Source: Luteibacter sp. OK325
Lineage (GTDB): Bacteria > Pseudomonadota > Gammaproteobacteria > Xanthomonadales > Rhodanobacteraceae
Length of the DNA: 64,000 nt
Reading direction: 5' to 3'
NCBI RefSeq assembly: GCF_003050935.1
Contig: NZ_QAOX01000001.1
Span: forward strand, 558,001-622,000
Part shown: positions 56,083 to 64,000 of the stretch, piece by piece
Layout of the letters: the number at the start of each line of letters is the position of its first letter
Numbering within the stretch: position 1 is the stretch's first letter
Translations under genes and position numbers: made by a program
The notes under the pieces: model-generated
Databases searched by the model: none
Told to the model about the DNA's origin: nothing
Seen by the model: only the letters and a program-made list of their open reading frames with translations

Positions 56083-58198
56083 GGATGATCTCCTTGGCAA
56101 GCGGGGCGTCAGGCATGTACGCGGCGAGGACGGATTCACCGTCGAGCAGTGCCATGCGAACGAGGTGGAGGTGGTCGAGCAGGTGGCGAGCGTCTTCATG
56201 TTCGCCAACGCTGGCGATCGCCGTGGCGACGGCGTCGCGCGCCAACAGGTAGCCGGCCGGAGCCGGCTTCTCGTAGAAGCGCGCAAGCGTGTGCAAAGCA
56301 TCGGTCAGGTAGGGACGCAGTGTGAGCGGAAGGTCGGCGCGAGCCATGTCGTGGCGTAACTCGATCAGCGCGCGACCGGTTTCATGCACCGCCAGCGCCC
56401 AGGCGACCAGGGCGCGGGAATCGGCGCTGCCCGGCTCGGTTTGCGCGACCACCTGGCTGACGAGGTCGTGATTCACGCTTTCGAAGCGATGTCGCAGGCC
56501 TGGCAGCGGTGCCTCGGCGGCCAGGGCCACCTGACCGCGCAGCCGCACGAGTTGGCGCCGGCGAAGCCACGCGCTGCCGATCGCCGGAGGAATCACGACG
56601 AACGAAACCGCCGCTGCCCCGAGCCCCACGACCTGGGCGATGGCATCGTTGATGAAGTGCGCGGGGTCGTAAACCTGCACGTTCTTCAACGCGAGGATGT
56701 ATGCCAGTCCCATGGCCCAGCCCAGTCCGTACGACGCCAGACGCGGGCTCATCATCATGACCAGCCCGACCGCGAGGAAGGGCGCGATACCGATGACCAG
56801 CAAGGGGTATCCGTCCACCTGGGTAAGCACGAAGAATTCGCAGACGAAGCCGGCGGCCATGCCCGAGAGGTAGCCGAGCATCACCATCCAGGTCACGCGT
56901 GTCGGATTGGGAATCGTCGCAAATAGCCCGGCGAAAACGGTAGCGAGCAGCATGGCGCTGGAACCCAGCGGCCATGCGCTGTAGATCCAGAATGTGCCCA
57001 GGCCCAGCATCGTCAGGGTGGCGCGCAAGGTGGCGATCCCGGCACCCAGAAAGTCGTTTCCGCGATCGAAGCGCACCCGCTCACCCGAGGCGGCGATGAC
57101 ACGTGGCGTCTGCAGCGACGCCGCGGCATCGACATAAGCGTGCAGTTCATCGGCAAACCGCGCCAGCAGCGACGCACCGGTGTCGAAGTCGCGCACATCC
57201 TGCGCATCCGTCAACGAGTCGCGCAACGATGGTGTCTGCTTGCGCATCATCTCGCGCGCAGCGACGAGCCGTGGCAGCAATACCCGCGCGACGGCGCCAG
57301 CCTCGATCGGCGCGTCGAGCGCCGTACCGACGGGCGCATACAGGCGAACCAGCGTGTCGGCCGCGAGGTCGCGGTGCGCGCGCTTCAGGCGGTTGATCAG
57401 GTGGTGCAGCGACTGGAAGCTGGTCGAAGCCGCCATGAAGCGCTGGTTGAACAGGCGCAGGTGGCCACTGCGTGCGCGCGCCTCGGCGTCTTCGAAGATG
57501 ACCGAGCTGCGCAGGTCCTCGAACGTGACTGCCGCACGGACGAAGCGAAGATGTGCATTTTCCATGGTCTCGCGCGCCACGTTGCCGCGCGTACTGTCGC
57601 GGACGAAGGCAACGAAGTGGGAGAACTGCTCGCGGGCGGCGCGACGCAGCACGTCGCGCATCCGGCTCGGGAAGATCACGTCGTTGACGACGCCACTGAC
57701 GGCGAGACCCAGCAGAACTTCGCTGATGCGCGCCCATGAAGAGTCGAACACGCCTGGCGGGTTGTCGATCACCGGCACCGCCACGATGGCCGCGGTGTAG
57801 CCGCCCAGCACGAAGGCGTATGACTTGAAGTTACGGTACAGCGTCGCGCCGCCGGCGCAGAGGCCGATCCACAGCGACAGCGCAAGCAGGAAGAGGTCCC
57901 GCTGTTGCGGGAACGAGGCCACGATGGTGATCGCTGCGGCGGCGCCGGCGAGCGTGCCGATGGCGCGATAAAAGCTCTTCGCCAGCACCATGCCGGACTG
58001 GCGGTTGGCCACGATGATCGTCGTCAGCATCGCCGTGGACGGTGCCGGCAAGGCGAAGCGCATGGCGATCCAGCCGGTGAGGAAGAAGGCGACCAGCGTC
58101 TTCACGACGAACAACCACACGGAAGCCTCCTCGCGCAGGGTCTCGACGACGGCCTGACGGTTGAAGGGTGATGCCATGGAGAGATCGGACGCGGACAT
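56072..58198 (-). CDS. FUSC-family efflux membrane protein (AaeB-like)
   Basis: 708 residues: inner-membrane pump subunit with paired membrane blocks at both ends of a large cytoplasmic region. Family segments include FFLTGWIAMRFALPAPSTAML near the start and MMMSPRLASYGLGWAMGLAYI later. It probably extrudes aromatic acids or similar lipophilic compounds with the adaptor and an outer-membrane channel encoded elsewhere. It overlaps aaeX and follows marR by 12 bp. Confidence 0.9.
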   Translation of the reverse strand: MSASDLSMASPFNRQAVVETLREEASVWLFVVKTLVAFFLTGWIAMRFALPAPSTAMLTTIIVANRQSGMVLAKSFYRAIGTLAGAAAAITIVASFPQQRDLFLLALSLWIGLCAGGATLYRNFKSYAFVLGGYTAAIVAVPVIDNPPGVFDSSWARISEVLLGLAVSGVVNDVIFPSRMRDVLRRAAREQFSHFVAFVRDSTRGNVARETMENAHLRFVRAAVTFEDLRSSVIFEDAEARARSGHLRLFNQRFMAASTSFQSLHHLINRLKRAHRDLAADTLVRLYAPVGTALDAPIEAGAVARVLLPRLVAAREMMRKQTPSLRDSLTDAQDVRDFDTGASLLARFADELHAYVDAAASLQTPRVIAASGERVRFDRGNDFLGAGIATLRATLTMLGLGTFWIYSAWPLGSSAMLLATVFAGLFATIPNPTRVTWMVMLGYLSGMAAGFVCEFFVLTQVDGYPLLVIGIAPFLAVGLVMMMSPRLASYGLGWAMGLAYILALKNVQVYDPAHFINDAIAQVVGLGAAAVSFVVIPPAIGSAWLRRRQLVRLRGQVALAAEAPLPGLRHRFESVNHDLVSQVVAQTEPGSADSRALVAWALAVHETGRALIELRHDMARADLPLTLRPYLTDALHTLARFYEKPAPAGYLLARDAVATAIASVGEHEDARHLLDHLHLVRMALLDGESVLAAYMPDAPLAKEIIHAS

Positions 58199-58210
58199 GA
58201 CGAGTGCTGC

Positions 58211-58702
58211 TTATTCCCCGTACCCGGCGAGCATCTTTTTCAGCAGGACTTCCAGCTGGGCCTGCTCGGTGGTATCGAGCTTTCGCGTCTGCCGGAAAAG
58301 CAGGGTGACGATGGCCGGCAGGAAGCTTTCGATCAGCGCGATGCCTTCCGGCGTCAGGGTCAACGTGACCTTGCGACGGTCATCTTCGCTGGAGGCGCGC
58401 GCGATATAGCCCTTCTCGCAGAGTTGCGTGGTCAGCCGGGTCACGTTGGCGGACTTCTCCCCTGCGGCATCGGCGAGCTGCGACGGATTCAGGGAGTTAT
58501 CCGGCGAGCCGTACATCATCATGAGGATGTTGTATTCGGGGTGGTTGAGCCCGTAGGGCTTCATCACCGCGTTGGCCTCGTCGTGAATCTCCTTGTAGAG
58601 ATGCTTGATCAGCCGGACGAGCGCGGCGGGGTCACGCGGGAAGCCGGGATACTTTGAAAGCGTGACCTGGAGCCGCGCTTCGGTGGGGGCGAAATCGCTC
58701 AT
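58211..58702 (-). CDS. MarR-family transcriptional regulator
   Basis: 163 residues, winged helix with LNPSQLADAAGEKSANVTRL and the wing ASSEDDRRKVTLTLTPEG (quoted in parts). It is the first gene of the efflux operon (marR-FUSC-aaeX-MFP), so it likely represses its own operon and is released by the pumped compounds. The upstream 60 bp are very AT-rich for this genome and carry a promoter. Confidence 0.92.
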   Translation of the reverse strand: MSDFAPTEARLQVTLSKYPGFPRDPAALVRLIKHLYKEIHDEANAVMKPYGLNHPEYNILMMMYGSPDNSLNPSQLADAAGEKSANVTRLTTQLCEKGYIARASSEDDRRKVTLTLTPEGIALIESFLPAIVTLLFRQTRKLDTTEQAQLEVLLKKMLAGYGE

Positions 58703-58734
58703 GGAGGGCCGTCCTGTCGACTGATTACCTCATA

Positions 58735-58762
58735 AGTATATAGTTCATTTATGTATAATCAA
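58735..58762 (-). promoter_or_regulatory. Promoter/operator of the marR efflux operon
   Basis: Minus strand TTGATT (58757-58762) and TATACT (58735-58740) with a 16-bp spacer. Inverted arms CATAA and TTATG (58731-58735 and 58749-58753) overlap the -10 side and are a plausible MarR site. Confidence 0.55.
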
Positions 58763-58828
58763 TACCTGTTCGATCTGAAGAGAGTTACGAACAGGCCTCG
58801 CCACCTTTCCGGCGCGGCCCGTTCAGCC

Positions 58829-59722
58829 TCAGGCCTTGGGAGATAACAGATCGTCGATCCCCACCCGCCAGAACAATTCCCGCCGGACCCGATCGGCCAC
58901 GCCGTTGACGATCTCGGCGCCGTCCTGCGACGGATCCACGTGGACACGGAAGGGTCGCTTGCCGAAGGGCAGGTTCACCACCTCGACGATCTTCGTAGCC
59001 ACTTCGCCTGCGTCCGCATCAGCGGGCTCGAGGGCGGCCAGGCCACGGAGGATCCGATCCGGCATGCCGGCGTACGGACCGTCCATGTACTCGGCGGCGC
59101 GGGCCTCGTCAGCAGGCTTTCCGGAGTGCGCAAAGTGGTTCGTGCCCTTAGTGAAGGCGCCGGGGACCATGATCGACGTCTCGATGCCCCAGCGCGCCAG
59201 TTCGCCGGCATAACTCACCGCGAGTGAATCCATCGCTGCCTTCGCCGCGAAGTAAGGGGCGAGGAACGGCGGCGTGCCACCGCGGACACTGCTGCTCGAC
59301 ACCCACAGCAGCAAGCCCTTCCGCTGCGCACGCATGACCGGCAACGCGGCGCGATTGACCCGCTGCGTGCCGAGCACGTTCACGTCGTAAAGCTGCGCGT
59401 ACTGTTCCGCAGTGAAGGACTCGGCCGGCCCGAATACCATGTGACCTGCGTTGTGGACGAGCACATCCAGGCGGCCGTCCTGCCCAACGATCGTCTTCAC
59501 CGCCGCTTCGGCCGATGCGTCCGAGGTGACATCGAGTTCGACCACGCGAAGGTCAATGTTGCGCTCCTTCCCTTCCTTGAGCACGGCCTCGGCATTAGCC
59601 GCGTTGCGGCCGGCGATATCGCGCATGCTCGCATAGACGATGTGACCGGCCGCCGCCAGGGCGCGCGCGGTCAAGAGGCCAAAGCCACTGGACGCGCCGG
59701 TAATCAGGATGACCTGCTTCAT
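58829..59722 (-). CDS. Short-chain dehydrogenase/reductase (SDR), copy 1
   Basis: 297 residues, classical SDR. Cofactor motif TGASSGFG near the N terminus, NAGHMVFG in the middle, catalytic Ser in WVSSSSVRG and Tyr-x3-Lys in YFAAKAA (Y and K four apart). The ATG at 59722 gives the natural start (MKQVILITGASS). The next gene upstream is also an SDR; the two are probably cotranscribed. Substrate unknown. Confidence 0.9.
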   Translation of the reverse strand: MKQVILITGASSGFGLLTARALAAAGHIVYASMRDIAGRNAANAEAVLKEGKERNIDLRVVELDVTSDASAEAAVKTIVGQDGRLDVLVHNAGHMVFGPAESFTAEQYAQLYDVNVLGTQRVNRAALPVMRAQRKGLLLWVSSSSVRGGTPPFLAPYFAAKAAMDSLAVSYAGELARWGIETSIMVPGAFTKGTNHFAHSGKPADEARAAEYMDGPYAGMPDRILRGLAALEPADADAGEVATKIVEVVNLPFGKRPFRVHVDPSQDGAEIVNGVADRVRRELFWRVGIDDLLSPKA

Positions 59723-59762
59723 GATGATTTCTCCAAAAGGGATGCAAAGAGAAGGCTGCTGA

Positions 59763-60503
59763 TCAGACGATGCCGCCGTTGGCGCGCAGCACCTGGCCGT
59801 TGATCCAGGCACCATCGCTACCGGCGAGGAAAGCCACGGCCGCAGCGATGTCGTCCGGCGTGCCGAGACGCTCGAGCGGCGCCAGCTTCGCAAGGCGATC
59901 GACGAGCTCGGGCGACTTGCCATCGAGGAAGAGGTCGGTCGCGGTCGGACCCGGGGCGATCGCGTTCACCGTGACCTGGCGGCCGCGCAGCTCGCGGGCG
60001 AGCACCATGGTCGTGGCTTCGATGGCCGCCTTCGTCGCGGCATAGGCGGCATAGCCCGGCTGCAGGAGACCGACTACGCTGGAGGAGAAGTTGATGATGC
60101 GACCGCCCTCGCGGATGCGGGTCGCGGCTTCGCGCATGGTGTTGTAGCTGCCTTTCACATTGATCGCGAAGAGGCGATCGAAGTCCTCGTCCTTGAGGTC
60201 GGCCACGTTGGCCAGGGCCATCACGCCAGCATTGTTCACCAGGACGTCGACGCCACCGTAGACCTCCTGCACGGTATCGAACAGGCGGCGCACGTCGGCG
60301 GATTTCGAGACGTCGGCCTGGGCACTGATGGCCTTGCCACCGGCGGCTTCGATGTCGCGGACCACGGCCTCAGCGGCGGGGGCGCTTCCTGCGTAGTTGA
60401 CGACGACGGTAAAGCCGTCGTGGGCGAGGCGCTTGGCCACTGCGGCGCCGATACCGCGCGAGGCGCCCGTCACGATGGCGACTTTCTGGGTGTTCTGGCT
60501 CAT
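59763..60503 (-). CDS. Short-chain dehydrogenase/reductase (SDR), copy 2 (FabG-like)
   Basis: 246 residues. Complete SDR set: TGASRGIGAAVA, NNAGVMA, Ser in INFSSSVVG, Tyr-Lys in YAAYAATKAA, and the FabG-like start IVTGASRGIG. It begins the minus-strand SDR pair and is divergent from a LysR gene. It may act on quinones or aldehydes, but the substrate is not defined. Confidence 0.92.
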   Translation of the reverse strand: MSQNTQKVAIVTGASRGIGAAVAKRLAHDGFTVVVNYAGSAPAAEAVVRDIEAAGGKAISAQADVSKSADVRRLFDTVQEVYGGVDVLVNNAGVMALANVADLKDEDFDRLFAINVKGSYNTMREAATRIREGGRIINFSSSVVGLLQPGYAAYAATKAAIEATTMVLARELRGRQVTVNAIAPGPTATDLFLDGKSPELVDRLAKLAPLERLGTPDDIAAAVAFLAGSDGAWINGQVLRANGGIV

Positions 60504-60593
60504 CTGGGTTCTCCGGTTCCGGCGACATTGCCGGGCGAGAACAGCATGAACGTTGCCGCCCTTCGGATAATCCAGCAGGATATGACTTCACTA

Positions 60594-60608
60594 TTCCATC
60601 GAACGGAA
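60594..60608. promoter_or_regulatory. LysR-type T-N11-A dyad
   Basis: TTCC-ATCGAAC-GGAA (60594-60608) has the T-N11-A core expected of LysR binding sites. It lies between the LysR gene (start 60616) and the divergent SDR pair. Confidence 0.55.
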
Positions 60609-60615
60609 CAATGCC

Positions 60616-61527
60616 ATGGACCGCTTCGACACCATGCGTCTCTTCGTCCGCATCGTGGAGCGCCGAAGCTTCACCCTGGCCGCCTCCGACCTGGACCTGC
60701 CCCGGTCGACGGTGACCCAGGCCATCAAGCGCCTGGAAACCCGACTCGGTGTCCGCTTGCTCCAGCGCACCACGCGCCAGGTAAGCCCGACGCTCGACGG
60801 CGAGGCGTACCACCGGCGCTGCGTGGCGATCCTGGCCGAGGTGGAGGACGCCGAAGGTGCCTTTCTCGATGCGCGGCCGACCGGGCTGCTGCGCGTGGAT
60901 ATGCACGGCACGCTCGCCCGCACCTTCGTGCTGCCTGACCTTCCCGATTTTCTCGCGCGCTATCCGGGCCTCCGCGTCCACCTGGGCGAAGGCGACCGTT
61001 GGGTAGACCTCGTGCGCGAAGGCGTCGACTGCGTGCTCCGCGTCGGCGACCTGACGGACAGCAGCATGGTGGGGCGCCGTATCGCGATGCTGGAAGAAGT
61101 GACCTGTGCCAGTCCGGCGTATCTCGAACGCCACGGCATTCCGCAAACCCCGGACGACCTCGACGGCCATATTGCGATCGGCTTCCTCTCCACTGCCACC
61201 GGAAGCACGCTGCCGCTGGAATTCATCCAGAACGGGGAGACTCGTTTCGTCAATCTGCCGTCCGTCGTCACGGTGACCGGCTCGGATACCAACATCGACC
61301 TTGCCCGCCTGGGGCTTGGCCTGATCCAGGTGCCGCGCTATCACCTGGCTGGCGATCTGGCAGCGGGTCGGTTGGTGCCGGTCTTACCCGACTACCCGCC
61401 CACGCCTTCGCCCGTCTCGCTGTTGTATCCGCACAATCGCCAGTTGTCCCCACGTGTTCGCGTGTTCATCGACTGGGTGACGGCGACGTTCGCCGCGCGG
61501 GCGCGCGACGGCGTCACTTCGCTCTGA
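60616..61527 (+). CDS. LysR-family transcriptional regulator
   Basis: 303 residues. N-terminal winged HTH MDRFDTMRLFVRIVERRSFTLAA followed by AIKRLETRLGVRLLQRTTRQVS (quoted in parts) as usual in the family. The substrate-binding domain is typical (LRVHLGEG... GHIAIGFLS ... GLGLIQVPRYH). It is divergent from the SDR pair and probably controls it. Inducer unknown. Confidence 0.9.
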   Translation: MDRFDTMRLFVRIVERRSFTLAASDLDLPRSTVTQAIKRLETRLGVRLLQRTTRQVSPTLDGEAYHRRCVAILAEVEDAEGAFLDARPTGLLRVDMHGTLARTFVLPDLPDFLARYPGLRVHLGEGDRWVDLVREGVDCVLRVGDLTDSSMVGRRIAMLEEVTCASPAYLERHGIPQTPDDLDGHIAIGFLSTATGSTLPLEFIQNGETRFVNLPSVVTVTGSDTNIDLARLGLGLIQVPRYHLAGDLAAGRLVPVLPDYPPTPSPVSLLYPHNRQLSPRVRVFIDWVTATFAARARDGVTSL

Positions 61528-61548
61528 GCGAAGCGACGTCGGAGAGGA

Positions 61549-61962
61549 TCAGTTGTTCTTCAATGGCACGGTTTCGAAGCCCGCCTGCGGCGTGCTGCTT
61601 CCCTGTGGAGCCGGCACTGGCGTATCGCTGCGCGCCGGACCGACATTGCGGCTACCGCACGTGTAAGCACCCCAGGGCTGCGAGCCTTCGCTCGGATCGG
61701 CCAGCGGCTTCACCGTGTCCGCACCCATCTTGGCCGCCTCGTTGCGTGCGAGCACTTCCAGTTCGTCACGAACCTTCAGGTCGTTGCGATCCACCGGGCC
61801 GACGCGGTTCATGACAGACACCGTGACCTTGCCCTGCTCTTTGCAGCTGGAGACATCGCCGTTCCAGGCGGTGCGCACGTTTCGCGCACCGTCGTCGAGC
61901 TTGATGCCCCACGTACAGGCGGAGAGGGCGAGGGGAACGAGGAGGACGAGAGCCTTGCGCAT
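61549..61962 (-). CDS. DUF4156-type lipoprotein
   Basis: 137 residues. Signal peptide with lipobox LSAC, then CTWGIKLDDGARNVRTAW. The conserved middle, KEQGKVTVSVMNRVGPVDRNDLKVRDEL (quoted in part), and EAAKMGADTV fit DUF4156. The C-terminal 35 residues are Pro/Ser/Gly-rich and unusual in length. Cell-envelope role; function unknown. Confidence 0.85.
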   Translation of the reverse strand: MRKALVLLVPLALSACTWGIKLDDGARNVRTAWNGDVSSCKEQGKVTVSVMNRVGPVDRNDLKVRDELEVLARNEAAKMGADTVKPLADPSEGSQPWGAYTCGSRNVGPARSDTPVPAPQGSSTPQAGFETVPLKNN

Positions 61963-62009
61963 TTGGAACTCCGGGGGTTCGATCGCTGCTTATGCTAGCC
62001 GGACTGACG

Positions 62010-62041
62010 TGAGGGCGCGATCTTCTTCGACCGCGCCCTCA
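62010..62041. terminator. Hairpin after the M16 peptidase gene
   Basis: TGAGGGCGCG (62010-62019) and CGCGCCCTCA (62032-62041) form a perfect 10-bp stem that starts 6 bp after the M16 stop on the minus strand. No T tract follows, so it may be a weak terminator or mRNA 3' stabiliser. Confidence 0.5.
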
Positions 62042-62047
62042 TGCAAG

Positions 62048-64000
62048 TTACTTCTGCTCCGCCGGCGCGCTGCCAACCTTGGTCGCTTTCGTGGCCTTGG
62101 TCGCTTTCGTTGCTTTACCGTGCTGCACGTCCTTCGCCGGGTTGCCGTCGGCGTCGACGACGTGCACCTCGCCCAGGTTCAGCGCACGCACGGGTGCCTC
62201 GATCTTGCTGAGATCGCCGACGATGACCCAGGTCAGCGCGTCAGGATGGATCACGGTCGTCAGCGCGTCTTCCGCAGCCTTGCGGTCGACGCCTTCGATG
62301 CGGCCCTTGAGCGTCTGCACGTAGTCGTCCGGCCGGTCGTAGATGACGATACCCGTCATGGCACCGAGCACGGCCGAGGTAGTTTCGAAACTACCCGGCA
62401 ATGCGCGGACCTTCTGCGCCCGGATCTTCGCGATCTCGTCGTCGGTCAGTGGCTTCGGGCCGATGACGGCACGTGCTTCCTTGAGGATTTCCGCAGCAGA
62501 GTCGGCCGTCTTGTCGGTCTGTACGGGGGCGTAGAACAACATCGGTCGCTGGCCCTGGGCATCGGACAGCATGCTGCCCGCGCCGTAGGCCCAACGCTTC
62601 TCTTCACGCAGGTTCATGTTCAGCCGAGAGGTGAACGTGCCGCCGAACGCGCCGTTGGCGATGCCGAGATCGAGCGCGTTCTTCGCCTTGGTCGACGGCG
62701 CAAGCAGGCCGGCCAGAATCAGCGATTGCGGCGCATCGGTGCGATTGATCAGGAAGACGCGCGGTTTGGGCTGCTCGGCCACCTGACCGATATTCTTCTT
62801 CGGCAGGGCGCTCGCCGGCGCCGTCCAGTCACCGAACACGGCATCCAGCTGCGGCAGGATCTGCGCCAGCGTCGTATCGCCGGCGACCAGGATGCGAACG
62901 TTGTCCGGACGCAGGAAGTCCCGCTGGAAGTCAGCGAGATCCTCGGCGGTGAGCGAAGCGATCGCCTTCTCGGTACCGCTACCGGTGAACGGAATGCCGT
63001 AAGCGTGATTCTTGCCGTAGAGCAGTGGTGGCAAGGTGCGCAATGCAAGACCGGTAGGCTCGGTCTTCTCCTGCGCGATGCCCGCCACCCACTGGCCACG
63101 CACACGCTCGATATCGTCCGACTTGAAGGCGGGGTTGCGAACAATGTCGGCGAACAGGGCGAGCGACGGGGTGAGCTCGGAGTTCAGCGCGTTGAGGCCG
63201 ATCGAGCAGTTGTCGAGCGAACAGCCCGAACCGATGATCGCGCCCAGACGTTCCTTGCGACGGGCCACTTCGACCGAATCCAGCGTCTTCGTGCTTTCGT
63301 CGAGCAGCGCCGAGGTGAAGCTGGCGGTGCCGAGCTTGCGGCCCTGGTCCGCCGCATAGCCGGCATTGAACAACAGGCTGATCTGGGTGACAGGTACGGT
63401 GTGGCGCTCGGCGAGCACCACTTCGATACCGTTCTTCAGCTTGCCGCGCTGCAGTTTCGGGAAGGAGAGATCGGGGAAGCTGTCGACCGACGGCACACCC
63501 TTGCTGCGATCCACGTCCGACTTGCCGACGGTGTACGTCTTCGCAACCGGCATCACCGCTGCAGGACGCCCCGTGGCGACCTTGAGGCCGACTACCGCTT
63601 TGTCTTCGGCCGTCGGGTCGAAGCCCGGCGCCGCGGGCAGCACGGTGAGCGTGTAGTCGCCCTTGGCAAGCCAGGTTTTCGACGCAGCGAGGACCGAGGA
63701 GATGCTCGCGTTCTGCGCGCGCTCGAGGTCCTTCTTATAGGCCTCCGGGTCGTTACGATAGACCTGGCCCTCGGCGAGAATCACCGCCTTGCCGCCGGAA
63801 CCACCCACCTTCTCCAGGCCTCGCACGAAGCCGGCGCGGTTGCTGACCTTGGCACGTGCCAGTTCGTCTTCCGTTGGGCCGGTAGCCATGTAGTCTTTCC
63901 ACACGGCCGCAACGGCTGCTTCGACCTTGGCCGGATCGACGCCATTCTTGACGTCGATGGTGAGCTGCACCTGGCTGGCCAGTGCGAACGGTGCGATGCC
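62048..64000 (-). CDS. M16-family zinc peptidase (partial, 5' end off window)
   Basis: Visible part is about 650 residues of a two-domain pitrilysin/insulysin-like peptidase. It contains the end of domain 1 and the whole C-terminal domain (ISLLFNAGYAADQGRKLGTASFTSALLDEST, quoted in part; SELTPSLALFADIVRNP; FGGTFTSRLNMNLREEKRWAYGAGS, quoted in part). The catalytic HxxEH of domain 1 is upstream of the window edge. The reading frame is open to base 64000. The C terminus has an unusual KAT-KAT-KAT-KAT run and a short Lys-rich tail. Confidence 0.88.
   Translation of the reverse strand, partial: GIAPFALASQVQLTIDVKNGVDPAKVEAAVAAVWKDYMATGPTEDELARAKVSNRAGFVRGLEKVGGSGGKAVILAEGQVYRNDPEAYKKDLERAQNASISSVLAASKTWLAKGDYTLTVLPAAPGFDPTAEDKAVVGLKVATGRPAAVMPVAKTYTVGKSDVDRSKGVPSVDSFPDLSFPKLQRGKLKNGIEVVLAERHTVPVTQISLLFNAGYAADQGRKLGTASFTSALLDESTKTLDSVEVARRKERLGAIIGSGCSLDNCSIGLNALNSELTPSLALFADIVRNPAFKSDDIERVRGQWVAGIAQEKTEPTGLALRTLPPLLYGKNHAYGIPFTGSGTEKAIASLTAEDLADFQRDFLRPDNVRILVAGDTTLAQILPQLDAVFGDWTAPASALPKKNIGQVAEQPKPRVFLINRTDAPQSLILAGLLAPSTKAKNALDLGIANGAFGGTFTSRLNMNLREEKRWAYGAGSMLSDAQGQRPMLFYAPVQTDKTADSAAEILKEARAVIGPKPLTDDEIAKIRAQKVRALPGSFETTSAVLGAMTGIVIYDRPDDYVQTLKGRIEGVDRKAAEDALTTVIHPDALTWVIVGDLSKIEAPVRALNLGEVHVVDADGNPAKDVQHGKATKATKATKATKVGSAPAEQK

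Noticed and set aside
1-64000. tRNA, rRNA, CRISPR arrays, integrase or transposase genes
   Set aside because: None seen on inspection; no array of regularly spaced repeats and no recognisable mobility gene.

Overview
The window is GC-rich, gene-dense gammaproteobacterial chromosome. The gene content and the REP-like repeats (GGAGCCG-x-TTCA-x-CGGCGA type) suggest the Xanthomonadales, family Rhodanobacteraceae (a Luteibacter- or Dyella-like organism). That placement is inferred from recall; no search was run. No tRNA, rRNA, CRISPR array, integrase or IS transposase was seen.

Layout. 1-6148 (minus): iron-controlled heme uptake operon hmuR-hmuS-hmuT-hmuU-hmuV behind a promoter with a Fur box; hmuV runs off the left edge. 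6312-8675: a sugar-ABC ATPase (ugpC/malK type) and glucokinase, divergent around a LacI-type operator. 8685-9268: a RelE-like toxin / antitoxin pair. 9357-14736: SNF2-family ATPase, gpsA, secB, and rpmB-rpmG. 14737-15229 is a gene-free, repeat-bearing gap. 15230-20853: fatty acid desaturase, a four-gene Gld-like ABC/auxiliary module, and mutM. 20949-28660: secreted PLC-X-like protein, a conserved unknown, tdk, rep helicase, two tandem AI-2E-family permeases, and an acid phosphatase lipoprotein. 28690-28828 carries a promoter and terminator that together define a likely orphan sRNA of about 100 nt. 28873-32483: lipoprotein and plsB.

32595-46271 is the most unusual region: four tandem, same-strand genes of 1061, 1095, 1215 and about 1115 codons. 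They are clear paralogs and sit between housekeeping plsB and ubiE. They look like the large DUF6543 / 'dermonecrotic toxin domain' proteins known mainly from Pseudomonas. About 840 residues are shared and the C-terminal 220-380 residues are variable. The variable ends share a [E/Q]WP-x2-[LVM]-W-[HY]-[YF] signature, which could be an ADP-ribosyltransferase-like (HYD1-type) module. The fourth copy is broken by a 2-bp GA duplication. No immunity or secretion gene is interleaved.

46320-64000 returns to ordinary chromosome: ubiE, M1 aminopeptidase, alpha/beta hydrolase, YgjP-type metallopeptidase, rdgC, aromatic aminotransferase, ttcA, DUF465 protein, GNAT acetyltransferase, a MarR-FUSC-AaeX-MFP efflux operon, two SDR oxidoreductases with a divergent LysR regulator, a DUF4156 lipoprotein, and an M16 peptidase cut by the right edge.
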